64,000 nucleotides of DNA from Castellaniella sp036379515 (GTDB lineage Bacteria > Pseudomonadota > Gammaproteobacteria > Burkholderiales > Burkholderiaceae_B), in the NCBI RefSeq assembly GCF_036379515.1, contig NZ_DASVGN010000008.1, positions 32,957 to 96,956 on the forward strand. Direction: 5' to 3'. Below, one piece after another: positions 52,882-60,816 of the stretch (position 1 is its first letter; each line of letters opens with the position of its first letter). The position numbers and the translations under genes were made by a program. The notes beneath the pieces are model-generated. The model made no database searches, was not told where the DNA came from, and saw only the letters and a list, made by a program, of their open reading frames with translations.

Positions 52882-53667
52882 ATGGGCTTTCTCTCCGGCA
52901 AACGCATCCTGGTGACCGGCGTACTTTCGAACCGCTCCATCGCCTACGGCATTGCGCATGCCTGCCGCAAGCAAGGCGCCGAACTGGCCCTCACCTACGT
53001 GGGCGAACGCTTCGAAGAACGCGTGCGCGGCTTTGCCAAAGAACTGGACAGCGACATCGTCATCCCTTGCGACGTCTCCGACGACACGCAGATCGCCAAC
53101 GCCTTTTCTGCGCTGCGCGAACGCTGGGACGGCCTCGATGGCCTGGTGCATTCCATCGGCTTCGCCCCGCGCGAAGCGCTGGAAGGCGATTTCCTGGACG
53201 GCATGACGCGTGAGAACTACCGCATCGCCCACGACATTTCGGCCTACAGCTTCCCGGCCCTGACCAAGGCCGCACTGCCGCTACTCGAAGCTCGCAAAGG
53301 GTCCGTGCTGACCTTGACCTACCTGGGCGCCGAGAAAGCCATCCCCAACTACAACATGATGGGCCTGGCCAAAGCATCGCTTGAAGCCAGCGTGCGCTAT
53401 CTGGCCCGTTCACTGGGCCCCAAAGGCCTGCGCGCCAACGGCATCTCGGCCGGCCCGATCAAGACGCTGGCTGCCAGCGGCATCCACGATTTTTCCAACA
53501 TGCTGAAATTCGTGGAAGCCCAGTCGCCTCTGCGCCGCAACGTCACGACGGAAGACGTCGGCAATGCGGCTTCGTTCCTGCTATCCGACCTGGCAGCCGG
53601 CGTCACCGGCGAGATCCTGCACGTGGACTGCGGATTCTCGATTACCGTGCCGGGGATGGAAGGCTAA
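52882..53667 (+). CDS. fabI: Enoyl-[ACP] reductase (NADH)
   Basis: The 261-residue divergent short-chain dehydrogenase has FabI motifs: GFLSGKRILVTGVLSNRSIAYG, DGLVHSIGFAPREAL, and the catalytic Tyr-x6-Lys in PNYNMMGLAKASLEA. It completes each cycle of fatty-acid elongation and is the triclosan/isoniazid-type target. It has typical length. Confidence 0.96.
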   Translation: MGFLSGKRILVTGVLSNRSIAYGIAHACRKQGAELALTYVGERFEERVRGFAKELDSDIVIPCDVSDDTQIANAFSALRERWDGLDGLVHSIGFAPREALEGDFLDGMTRENYRIAHDISAYSFPALTKAALPLLEARKGSVLTLTYLGAEKAIPNYNMMGLAKASLEASVRYLARSLGPKGLRANGISAGPIKTLAASGIHDFSNMLKFVEAQSPLRRNVTTEDVGNAASFLLSDLAAGVTGEILHVDCGFSITVPGMEG

Positions 53668-53831
53668 TCGTCCCACCCTGGAATAGCTTGAGTGCATGCG
53701 GAACGAACCACGCCCGCTATCGCCGCACGCCCGTTATAGGGCCTGACCTCGTTTTCAGGAAGCTCCGTGGAAGACAACACTGCCCGATGAATCAGAACGG
53801 CCCCTCAATCACTACCGCACTGGGGCCACGA

Positions 53832-54119
53832 TCACAGCTGCCCCGACTTCACCGCCTTCCGCAACAGCGCGTTGACGCGGGTCTGCCAACCTTTACCCGA
53901 CGCTCGCAAGTGTTCGAGCACATCCGCATCGACCCGCATAGTCATGGCTGGCCGGCGAACAGTGACAGGCGGACGACCCGGTCGGCGCACCGTGGACCTC
54001 ACCGCCTCCCATTCGTCGTCAGTAAAGGGGAGCGAATCAGGATCTGACATCGCAGCCTTGGTGATTGCCGCATCTTCCTCGGATGTCGGCGAAATGTGTC
54101 CTGCCTTAAGCTTTGGCAT
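53832..54119 (-). CDS. brnA: BrnA-family antitoxin
   Basis: The 95-residue protein has a charged N-terminus (PTSEEDAAITKAAMSDPDS) and a C-terminal ribbon-helix-helix with MTMRVDADVLEHLRASGKGWQTRVNALLRKAV, the BrnA signature. It should bind DNA, repress the module and neutralise BrnT. Its start overlaps the brnT end by 14 bases. Confidence 0.88.
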   Translation of the reverse strand: MPKLKAGHISPTSEEDAAITKAAMSDPDSLPFTDDEWEAVRSTVRRPGRPPVTVRRPAMTMRVDADVLEHLRASGKGWQTRVNALLRKAVKSGQL

Positions 54120-54372
54120 AGCGTCTTTCCTCCCGATGATTGGCCTTGCGCAAACTGATCATGCGTCTGCCACCATCGCGATCCACAAACACCGCGTAAT
54201 ACAGCCGTTGCCCGATATAGCCAATGGCTGCCATGCGCTGCTCTCCATAATCACGTCTGAGATCGGGCCAGATCACGGCTCCCTCCCACTCCAGATTGGC
54301 TCCCACTGCCAGCGATACACCATGCTTGGCCTGGTTGCTGGCATCCTTCTCAAGATCAAAGGTGATCCGCAT
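54106..54372 (-). CDS. brnT: BrnT-family ribonuclease toxin
   Basis: The 88-residue toxin of the BrnT (DUF497) family has FDLEKDASNQAKHGVSLAVG, EQRMAAIGYIGQRLYYAVFVDRDGGRRMISLRKANHREERRY with the conserved Arg/His/Glu residues. BrnT is a RelE-fold RNase that stops translation. A TACAAT at 54383-54378 on the minus strand is so close that transcription would begin at the ATG, suggesting a leaderless message. Both genes look intact. Confidence 0.88.
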   Translation of the reverse strand: MRITFDLEKDASNQAKHGVSLAVGANLEWEGAVIWPDLRRDYGEQRMAAIGYIGQRLYYAVFVDRDGGRRMISLRKANHREERRYAKA

Positions 54373-54500
54373 GGTTTATTGTATTTACTTTTATTGTGGA
54401 CGCAAGCACCCCACCGGGGCACCGTCGACGAAGCCATGTCAAAATCACGCCGCCATCGGCGTACGACATTGGGCGCCGCTGCCTGGCTCACCGCATACAG

Positions 54501-54641
54501 GCTGCACGGCAACGCGATCGATCGGGTGCTTGGGGGTCTGGCATGAAAAGGGCATCCACACAGAAGAATGCTCATTGTCCGTGCAATGGCTGGCGGCTTC
54601 CAGCTGGCAGATCTGCCAATGGACAGCATCGTCATGCCGGG
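54501..54641 (-). repeat. Duplicated 5' segment of the DUF4351/Rpn-type gene (copy A, worn)
   Basis: This 141-base stretch matches 56109-56249 closely across its length. In copy B it covers the start and upstream region of the DUF4351 gene. Copy A has one extra G in the GGGGG run, which breaks the frame, and no coding body follows, so it is a remnant. It fills most of the 54373-54760 gap, in which no other gene is supported. Confidence 0.75.
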
Positions 54642-54725
54642 AAGTGCCGCTATAGTTTCCCATTTTCGAAGGACAACTTGCCGCCACTGGCCGGCAAGCC
54701 ACTGTTTGCTTCAGGTAAAGGTACC

Positions 54726-54754
54726 TTGATCGGCTGTGAACAGTCGATTACACT
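54726..54754 (+). promoter_or_regulatory. Promoter of the HigB-like/HigA-like pair
   Basis: TTGATC (54726-54731) and TACACT (54749-54754) are spaced by 17 bases. The expected start of transcription coincides with ATG 54761, so the message would be leaderless. Confidence 0.5.
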
Positions 54755-54760
54755 TCAGTC

Positions 54761-55018
54761 ATGTACATAGTCAAGCAAACGCCTGCCTTCGAGGCGTGGC
54801 TAAGCAACCTGAAAGACAGCTTGACCCGCATCCGTCTCGGCAAACGCCTGGACAAGGTGCAGCGTGGCATTTTGGGCGATGTCGGGCCTGTCGGTGAAGG
54901 TGTCAGCGAAATGCGTGAGCACTTTGGCCCAGGTTTGAGGATTAAATATCATGACCAAGACCACAAAAATTTCCGAACTGCCCGACTTCGACCTGGCCGA
55001 GCATCTGAAGACGGATGA
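54761..55018 (+). pseudogene. RelE/HigB-like toxin, C-terminally truncated
   Basis: The product starts as an addiction-module killer protein (YIVKQTPAFEAWLSNLKDS, GDVGPVGEGVSEMREHFGPGLRI) of the Gp49/HigB-like RelE group. After that, the usual continuation Y..Y...G....LLCGGDKSTQ..DI is absent and the reading frame instead runs through the antitoxin start into an unrelated Arg-rich tail. The last 30-40 residues, with catalytic positions, are lost, so it is probably inactive. Confidence 0.75.
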
Positions 55019-55256
55019 AGATATTGCCAACTACCTGACGCTCGTCCTGGAAGACGACGACCCGGCTGAGCTTTCGCATGCTCTAGGCATCATTGCGCGC
55101 GCTCGCGGTATGACCGAAGTCGCCCGGGCCAGCGGGCTGACGCGTGAAGCCCTGTACAAGGCATTGCGCCCCAGCGCCAAGCCTCGGTTCGATACCATTG
55201 CTCGGGTCTGTGGGGCGCTAGGCGTGCAACTGGTCGCTCGTCCAGCACACGGGTGA
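54951..55256 (+). CDS. HigA-like addiction-module antitoxin (HTH)
   Basis: The 101-residue protein has SELPDFDLAEHLKTDEDIANYLTLVLEDDDPAEL then a helix-turn-helix (GMTEVARASGLTREALYKALRPSAKPRFDTIARV). It is the typical partner of the upstream killer protein and is complete. An intact antitoxin beside a broken toxin is left either as a repressor or to guard against related toxins. Confidence 0.85.
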   Translation: MTKTTKISELPDFDLAEHLKTDEDIANYLTLVLEDDDPAELSHALGIIARARGMTEVARASGLTREALYKALRPSAKPRFDTIARVCGALGVQLVARPAHG

Positions 55257-55369
55257 CAGGCATCGCCACCTAATCAAGTCCTGCCCCCATTACCCACCTT
55301 GTACATCAGATGCACGCATAGCTCTGCGGCATCTAAGGGCCGCAGCCGTTAATCCGTTATAGTGCACGA

Positions 55370-56167
55370 TCAGTCGCGAAACACGTCGTCCAGTTCAGTG
55401 GCGTCCACAAAATTCAATGACCAGGTTTCCAGTTGCGAGGCCTTCGCCGAGTGGATGCGCTGAATGATGTTTTCAGACAACGGGCCGAAACGGCGCTGGA
55501 TCTGACCCAGCAGCAAATTGGCCTGTCCCTCTTGCACTCCCTTTGCCATCCCGTAGCGTTCGGCAATCGTCACATAGCTCATCTTGTGCTCCTGCTCCAG
55601 CTGCCGGGCAGCCAGGTGATATTCGATTTCCAGCGCGGACGCCAGCCCGATGACCCATTCCACCAGCCGCAGCAGCTGGCCAATTCGCTCCCGCGAATAA
55701 CCGTAGTCATACAGCCGCCGGGTCAGGCCGATCAAGGGCGCCAGCCGCGTGGCCTTGTCCGGATGACCCGAGGCCTGCAACTGCGCCATGATCATCACCG
55801 CAAAGGGGTTGACCGGTGCCAGGCGGTCCAGTTCATCCCAACGGTCGCGCCACGCCTCCAATTCTACAATCGGAAAGGTAAAAAGGGTCTGCTGATTCAG
55901 GAAGCCGTCCTGGTACGACAGGCTGGTGGCCTGCAGCTCCTTGTCCAGGAAGACCACAGAAGTCGACCAGTCGATCACGGCATGCAGGTCGGGGGCGAGC
56001 AGCCTGAGCGCAGGTTCGAAGTAGATCTCCAGCGCCTCCTTCCAGGGACTGTCGTGGTCGTCGGCCACGGGGCGCGCCACGCCTGGCAGAACGGCATTGC
56101 TCTCGGGTGGCTGCGCGGCCACGCGATCGATCGGGTGCTTGGGGTCTGGCATGACAAGGGCATCCAC
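55370..56167 (-). pseudogene. DUF4351 / Rpn-type PD-(D/E)XK transposase-like protein with internal deletion
   Basis: The 265-residue product has a nuclease-like N-terminus (YFEPALRLLAPDLHAVIDWSTSVVFLDKELQA), the central FPIVELEAWRDRWDEL and YDYGYSRERIGQLLRLVEWVIGL, and a C-terminal DUF4351 (ANLLLGQIQRRFGPLSENIIQRIHSA and DATELDDVF). Intact family members carry about 80 further residues between KELQA and the TLFTFP block, with the HIEVQ-type catalytic strand; here these are missing in frame. It is thus likely a nuclease-dead remnant of a Rpn/YhgA-like element, though still an open frame that might be expressed. The start used is GTG 56167. Confidence 0.7.
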
Positions 56168-56249
56168 ACGGAAGAATGCTCATTGTCCAAGCGGTGGCCG
56201 GTCGCTTCCAGCTGGCAAATCCGTCGATAGTCAGGATTGTCATGCCGGG
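56109..56249 (-). repeat. Duplicated 5' segment of the DUF4351 gene (copy B)
   Basis: The start and upstream sequence of the DUF4351 gene, matched by copy A at 54501-54641 in the same orientation about 1.6 kb away. The rest of 56250-56425 shows no gene. Confidence 0.75.
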
Positions 56250-56425
56250 ACGGTCAGGCATACTGTGTGTCGACCAGATCTTCCGACTGGCGCTGTTGAG
56301 AGTGTCGGGAATTTTGTGGGCGAGGCGGTTTGGCACCGTTCAATCCCTGGCCTCAGTGAACCGTTCACCGAACAGGATGGCGAACTGATTCACGGCCGCA
56401 TTCGGCCCATGCCGGGTGCACCATA

Positions 56426-56457
56426 AAAAAACGCCTCGTCCGATCTGGATGAGGCGC
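56426..56457 (-). terminator. fliC intrinsic terminator
   Basis: On the minus strand CGCCTC-A-TCC and GGA-C-GAGGCG form a stem around AGATC, followed by seven T residues. Confidence 0.9.
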
Positions 56458-56463
56458 CAAAGG

Positions 56464-56506
56464 CTCGGGGTTTTCCGCTTCCCTGTCAGTTGGCGGAAAA
56501 CCCGAG
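56464..56506 (-). terminator. Long hairpin directly after fliC stop
   Basis: CTCGGGG-TTTTCCGC and GCGGAAAA-CCCGAG pair with one bulged G around a 14-base loop, 12 bases after the fliC stop. It lies upstream of the main terminator and may protect the 3' end of the abundant fliC message. Confidence 0.6.
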
Positions 56507-56518
56507 AAATACTACGGA

Positions 56519-58768
56519 TTAACGCAGCAGGCTCAGCACGGTCTGCGGCACTTGGTTAGCCTGGGCCAGGACGGAAGTACCGGCCTGTTGCAGGATCTGT
56601 GCACGCGTCATGTTCGAGACTTCCGTCGCGTAGTCCGCGTCTTCGATGCGGGAACGAGCAGCCGTCAGGTTGGTGACGGTGTTGTTCAGGTTCGCAATCG
56701 TGGATTCGAAGCGGTTCTGGACGGCACCCAGGTCACTGCGCATCGAGTCAACCTGAGCCAAAGCCGAATCCAGCGCCTTCAGCGGATCAACAGTCTTCTG
56801 AGTGGCAGTAGCTGAGTTCAACGTCAGCGCACCGCTGGCATCTGCATAGACCAGGCTACCTGTGCTATTGGTGACGTTGCCGTTGGATTGAGCGTAGTAC
56901 TTGGTGGTAGTGTTGGCTGCCGTCGTTAAGCTATCCGCCGCGCCCACGTATGCCGCTTGGTCATTCTCTGTAGTCACCAGAGCTGGCGAAGCACCTGTGG
57001 TATCAGTGTAGACCGGGCTACCGCCAGACGTTTTCACAGCACCGCCTACGGCGACGGTGTAAACAGCCGAAGCGTCACCCTTCAAATCAACTGAACCCCC
57101 TGCAGCACCCAATGCGGCGGCCATGGTCGCCGAGGAAACGCCCGAGATATCGATCTTACCCGCAGTACCCGTTTGCGTCGCGGTAACACCATTGAATTTC
57201 AGGGTATGAGAACCGGTGGCCGTTGCGAATGCCGACAAGCTCGCATAGTCAGCCGTAAGTTGGCTGCCACCCGCTGACGAGTCATAGATACTTCCAGTGC
57301 TATCAACATACCCCGTGGTATCAGTCGTCCCATTATTGAGCGTAACCTGAACACGCTGGCCAGCAGGGACATTCAACAGCCCCTTCAAATCACCACTTGC
57401 TGCGGCAGTGGCACCGTAGGTACCGGCATTATCAATGAAGATGTTAGCAGTGCCGCCGGTCAAACCAACCTTGCCGCCAGTTGATACAGCCCCAATAACG
57501 TCTGCGGCCGTAGCAGCACGGTTACCTGCCATCTGAACGCTACCACTCGTCACATGGAAGAGCGTGCCATTGGCCGTGGCGCTGAAGTCCTGCGTGCCAA
57601 TCGCGTTATTGAGATTAGCAGCGGAGATGCTGGCGCCCGTCACCGAAATGTTCCCTTCCGTAGCAGTGGTACTTCCGGCGAATGTCACCGTAGTGCCACC
57701 TACCGTCAGCGTCGACTGAACAGCTGCAGGAACTCCGAGTTGTTTCCCGTTCGCAGCCAATCCGTCCAAAGTTGCTACTGGCGGCGACCCTGCGGCATTC
57801 TGCGTCAGGTTCCCAGTACCATCCAAATACAACGCACTGCCATCCTGCGCCGTAATCGTACCGGCTGAATCGATCGCGACACCAACGCTCTTTCCGCCAA
57901 TGGTGATCGTGCCACTGACCGTATTGCCCGCTTGCGGAGTCAGGTAGCTTTGCAGCGAGGATGTAGCAACGCCGGTGGCATCAAAGGAGTAGGACTTGCT
58001 GGTGGCGTTATAGGTGTAGTTGCTGCTTGCCGCTTGACCCAGACCTGTGTTGTTGCCTGTGTAGCTGACCGTATCGCCGGTAGCCGCTACCGCACCCAGC
58101 ACGTCGCTGGACTTGGCAGCTGTGTTGTTCGTGGTCTTGGTGTAGGTGGTGCTGCCATCGAAATTGGGAGCCGCACCGGCAGTGAAACCATCCGCCGTGA
58201 GGTTCGTGGCCGTCGCCTGCGTGTTAGCAACCGACCCAGCGTTGTTGACGTTGAAGCCTTGCAGGCCCAGCGTCTTGGCGGTGATCTGCTGCAGGTTGAT
58301 GTTGATGGTCTGGCCGTCGTTGGCACCCACTTGGATGGCGAGCTGGTTGTTGCTGGCCAGGACGTTCACGCCATTGAACTGCGTCTGTTGTGACACGCGG
58401 TCGATTTCGCCCAGGCGTTGCTGAATTTCAGCCTGGATGGAATCCAGGTCAGATTGCGAGTTCGTGCCGTTGGTGGCTTGCACGGACAGTTGGCGGATGC
58501 GCTGCAGGTTGTTGTTGATTTCGTTCAACGAACCTTCAGTGGTCTGCGCGATGGAGATGCCGTCGTTGGCGTTGCGCGAGGCTTGCGTCAGGCCGTTGAT
58601 GTTGGCGGTGAAGCGGTTGGCGATGGCCTGGCCGGCGGCGTCGTCCTTGGCGCTGTTGATGCGCAAGCCGGAGGACAGGCGTTCGATCGCCGTGCCCAGA
58701 GCCGACTGGGACTTGCTCAAGTTGCCCTGGGCCACCAGGGACAAGTAGTTGGTATTGATGACAGCCAT
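56519..58768 (-). CDS. fliC: Flagellin, large variant
   Basis: The 749-residue protein has conserved flagellin ends: AVINTNYLSLVAQGNLSKSQSALGTAIERLSSGLRINSAKDDAAGQAIANRF at the N-terminus and ARSRIEDADYATEVSNMTRAQILQQAGTSVLAQANQVPQTVLSLLR at the C-terminus. These form the filament core and the TLR5-binding surface. Between residues about 170 and 650 lies a Gly/Ser/Thr/Ala-rich hypervariable region with no cysteines. Most beta flagellins are 300-550 residues. It is a lone filament gene with a sigma-28 promoter; no other flagellar genes are in the window. AGGAG precedes ATG 58768. Confidence 0.95.
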   Translation of the reverse strand: MAVINTNYLSLVAQGNLSKSQSALGTAIERLSSGLRINSAKDDAAGQAIANRFTANINGLTQASRNANDGISIAQTTEGSLNEINNNLQRIRQLSVQATNGTNSQSDLDSIQAEIQQRLGEIDRVSQQTQFNGVNVLASNNQLAIQVGANDGQTININLQQITAKTLGLQGFNVNNAGSVANTQATATNLTADGFTAGAAPNFDGSTTYTKTTNNTAAKSSDVLGAVAATGDTVSYTGNNTGLGQAASSNYTYNATSKSYSFDATGVATSSLQSYLTPQAGNTVSGTITIGGKSVGVAIDSAGTITAQDGSALYLDGTGNLTQNAAGSPPVATLDGLAANGKQLGVPAAVQSTLTVGGTTVTFAGSTTATEGNISVTGASISAANLNNAIGTQDFSATANGTLFHVTSGSVQMAGNRAATAADVIGAVSTGGKVGLTGGTANIFIDNAGTYGATAAASGDLKGLLNVPAGQRVQVTLNNGTTDTTGYVDSTGSIYDSSAGGSQLTADYASLSAFATATGSHTLKFNGVTATQTGTAGKIDISGVSSATMAAALGAAGGSVDLKGDASAVYTVAVGGAVKTSGGSPVYTDTTGASPALVTTENDQAAYVGAADSLTTAANTTTKYYAQSNGNVTNSTGSLVYADASGALTLNSATATQKTVDPLKALDSALAQVDSMRSDLGAVQNRFESTIANLNNTVTNLTAARSRIEDADYATEVSNMTRAQILQQAGTSVLAQANQVPQTVLSLLR

Positions 58769-58840
58769 GAAAGACTCCTAAGTGTTTATGGCGATGGTCT
58801 TGCGTGCCCAGGACGACAAATGACTTCCTGTTCCGACTCG

Positions 58841-58867
58841 TTTACGGAGCGGGTTCCAGGAACTTTA
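58841..58867 (-). promoter_or_regulatory. Sigma-28 (FliA) promoter of fliC
   Basis: On the minus strand TAAAGTTC (58867-58860), an 11-base spacer and TCCGTAAA (58848-58841) match the FliA consensus TAAAGTTT-N11-GCCGATAA well, giving a leader of about 65 bases. Confidence 0.85.
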
Positions 58868-58885
58868 GGATTCGGCGACGTGCCG

Positions 58886-59194
58886 CTAGTGATAGTCGGA
58901 TTCACGCTGACGGCGCACCGCAAGAATGGTGACATACGCCTGTGGCTCGATCTCAAACAGGGCCACGTACCCCGAAGACCCGAAGGGGATGACCAGTTCC
59001 CGCAGATAGGGGTTGTGGCTGATCGCCTTGCGGCAACTGAACGGAAAGTACTCAAGCAGTTGCATTGCGCGTTCAATGCTTTCCAGCGCCCGCTCTGCAG
59101 TTTCAACGTCCGGCGGGTCCTGGTCCAGCAGGAAGTCATACAGCCGAAGCAGGTCGGCCCTGGCTTCCTGTGTGAACCGCACCCGAAAACTCAT
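58886..59194 (-). CDS. ParE/RelE-family toxin
   Basis: The 102-residue protein starts SFRVRFTQEARADLLRLYDFLLDQ and has ERAMQLLEYFPFSCRKAI, LRELVIPFGSSGYVALFEI and VTILAVRRQRESDYH, the ParE pattern (gyrase poison) rather than RNase RelE. Its ATG overlaps the upstream antitoxin stop (ATGA at 59194-59191). It appears complete. Confidence 0.87.
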   Translation of the reverse strand: MSFRVRFTQEARADLLRLYDFLLDQDPPDVETAERALESIERAMQLLEYFPFSCRKAISHNPYLRELVIPFGSSGYVALFEIEPQAYVTILAVRRQRESDYH

Positions 59195-59463
59195 GGGGCG
59201 TGCCGTCGCCGTGCTGATTCCAACTTGGTGTGCAAATCGTTCAGCACGTCGGCTGCTGACACATAGACACCGGTTTCGCGGGCTGCGTCCCGCGACGCAA
59301 GCCCCCGTTGAAGAAACTCGGCCTGAGCCTCCCGGCAACCGACCTCTTCGCGCACGGCATGCTCGATAAGCTGCGAAAGGGTTTCACCTTCGGCCAGGAC
59401 ACGTTCTGCTGCACGCCGCAATTCTGGCGCCACGCGTAGGGAGGGTAAAGTCGCCGTCTTCAT
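59191..59463 (-). CDS. ParD-like ribbon-helix-helix antitoxin
   Basis: The 90-residue protein has TATLPSLRVAPELRRAAERVLAEGETLSQLIEHAVREEV, a ribbon-helix-helix of the YlcI/ParD type, and a C-terminal acidic/basic toxin-binding tail. It is the partner of the overlapping ParE-like gene. Start ATG 59463 is chosen; upstream in-frame ATGs to 59508 are possible. Confidence 0.82.
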   Translation of the reverse strand: MKTATLPSLRVAPELRRAAERVLAEGETLSQLIEHAVREEVGCREAQAEFLQRGLASRDAARETGVYVSAADVLNDLHTKLESARRRHAP

Positions 59464-59532
59464 GGGGTGCACCTGGTTTTTGCGTTGCATATGCAATGCA
59501 TGGTTCATAGCCTACCAGAAACGGTGACAGGA

Positions 59533-59937
59533 TTACAGCCCCAACACGTTCAGGATCTCGTCATACGTCCTGGGTAACCTGTCAGAAAGGCGGAAACCGT
59601 TGCGTATCTTCTGCAGCAATGCCGCAGAGCAGGCTTGGTGAGCGATCCACACACCCTCTTTGACACGCTGCTCTACTTCAGCGGCCGGATAGATTCGGGG
59701 CACCCGATAGTAGATGTAGCTGTCGCGTACAAGAAAGGGATGATCGCCCGGGCGAACGACACAGGCACTGTCGTAGGGCAATTCTGGTTTGATCGACGTA
59801 AAGCTCACCAGGATCACTTGGGGAGCGGCGCCATACCCCTCAATGGCCACAGGGCCTAGGGACACAGCGAATAGGTGGTCGCCCGTCGGCCCGGAAGGAA
59901 TCAATAGGCACGAACCAGGCTGACACACCCATCTCAC
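59533..59937 (-). CDS. Putative toxin paired with a Panacea antitoxin (MazF/PemK-like?)
   Basis: The 134-residue protein has GDHLFAVSLGPVAI, QVILVSFTSIKPELPYDSACVVRPGDHPFLVRDSYIYYR and a C-terminal helical part. The early strands followed by a GDHPFL-xx-DSYIYY block resemble PemK/MazF-like SH3-barrel RNases, but no firm family match can be claimed from reading. It is 3 bases downstream of the Panacea gene, the slot normally held by the toxin of such modules. Toxin function is inferred from context. Confidence 0.55.
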   Translation of the reverse strand: MRWVCQPGSCLLIPSGPTGDHLFAVSLGPVAIEGYGAAPQVILVSFTSIKPELPYDSACVVRPGDHPFLVRDSYIYYRVPRIYPAAEVEQRVKEGVWIAHQACSAALLQKIRNGFRLSDRLPRTYDEILNVLGL

Positions 59938-59940
59938 GGA

Positions 59941-60522
59941 CTACCCCAACGTGGAATTCAGTATGGCCTGCTCGTTGAGGTGCGTGATTGCAGAACGCAC
60001 CCCGACATCGCTGTACCCCAGCTCACGAAAGAGGCGCCCCATCGGGATAGGGCGGCTTGATCCGTGTGGGTCTTCCCACTCTGGACACCCCTGGGTGTGC
60101 GTATAGCGCACGAGCTCGAACTTTTCCATGTGCCCAAATTTGGCCCATGTGTCGCCCAGCACGGACAGATCACCAGCACTCAGTTCGAGCAGATCTTGTT
60201 GCGGAGTGCGGATCATGCTCGGATCACGCAAGGCAATGTCGTAACCTGCGCGCCCTTCGATCCAGTCTGCCCAACCACCCCGCACGGACTCGTCTGCCGC
60301 CCCATTCATCAGGTTCAGCGTGTTGGAAAGAACTGGCCCTTTCGGCATTGAGACCAGCTTGTCGCCTGAAATCGGCTCGCCATAGCGTTTCAAAGACTCA
60401 CGCTCGGCCAGATACATGAGCTTCATGAGCTTGAGAAGTGGCAATCTGCCACCCGCTTGGTGCAGGAGAAAAGCCGCAGCCTGCGCGGTCCGTCTTTCAT
60501 TGAACAGGGTAGGGTAGCTCAT
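59941..60522 (-). CDS. Panacea-domain (DUF4065, SocA/GepA-like) antitoxin
   Basis: The product (193 residues from ATG 60522; an in-frame ATG at 60534 is possible) has the Panacea pattern: NERRTAQAAAFLLHQAGGRLPLLKLMKLMYLAERESLKRYGEPISGDKLVSMPKGPVLSNTLNL and a later THTQGCPEWEDP block. Panacea domains are chaperone-like antitoxin domains paired with many unrelated toxin folds. It is upstream of the putative toxin, as usual, and probably acts alone without DNA-binding. Confidence 0.85.
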   Translation of the reverse strand: MSYPTLFNERRTAQAAAFLLHQAGGRLPLLKLMKLMYLAERESLKRYGEPISGDKLVSMPKGPVLSNTLNLMNGAADESVRGGWADWIEGRAGYDIALRDPSMIRTPQQDLLELSAGDLSVLGDTWAKFGHMEKFELVRYTHTQGCPEWEDPHGSSRPIPMGRLFRELGYSDVGVRSAITHLNEQAILNSTLG

Positions 60523-60631
60523 TCGTAATACCATTCATGTGCTGGCAATAGCCGCGCCCAAGTGGCGGTAGACGAGTTCAGCTTTCGTCTTGCTGCTTTT
60601 GAAGTTTAGCATTCAGCCCATAAAAAAATGA

Positions 60632-60665
60632 AAGCCCACCGTGACGATACTGTCACGATGGGCTT
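60632..60665 (-). terminator. Terminator after tRNA-Ser
   Basis: AAGCCCA-C-CGTGAC and GTCACG-A-TGGGCTT pair around GATACT (minus-strand product is followed by TTTCATTTTTTT). Confidence 0.9.
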
Positions 60666-60672
60666 GGAGTCC

Positions 60673-60763
60673 TGGCGGACAAGAGGGGATTCGAACCCCT
60701 GATACGCTATGAACGTATACACGCTTTCCAGGCGTGCGCCTTCAACCACTCGGCCACCTGTCC
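60673..60763 (-). tRNA. tRNA-Ser (anticodon GGA)
   Basis: The minus strand forms a 91-base class II tRNA: acceptor GGACAGG, anticodon stem CACGC/GCGTG with loop CTGGAAA (anticodon GGA, reading UCC/UCU), a long variable arm (TATACGTTCATAGCGTA region), GTTCGAATC in the T arm, and an encoded CCA end. Confidence 0.95.
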
Positions 60764-60816
60764 TGCACGTCTACGCGGGGTGCGCGCAAACGAAAGTCTG
60801 CTATTTTAGCAGATGA

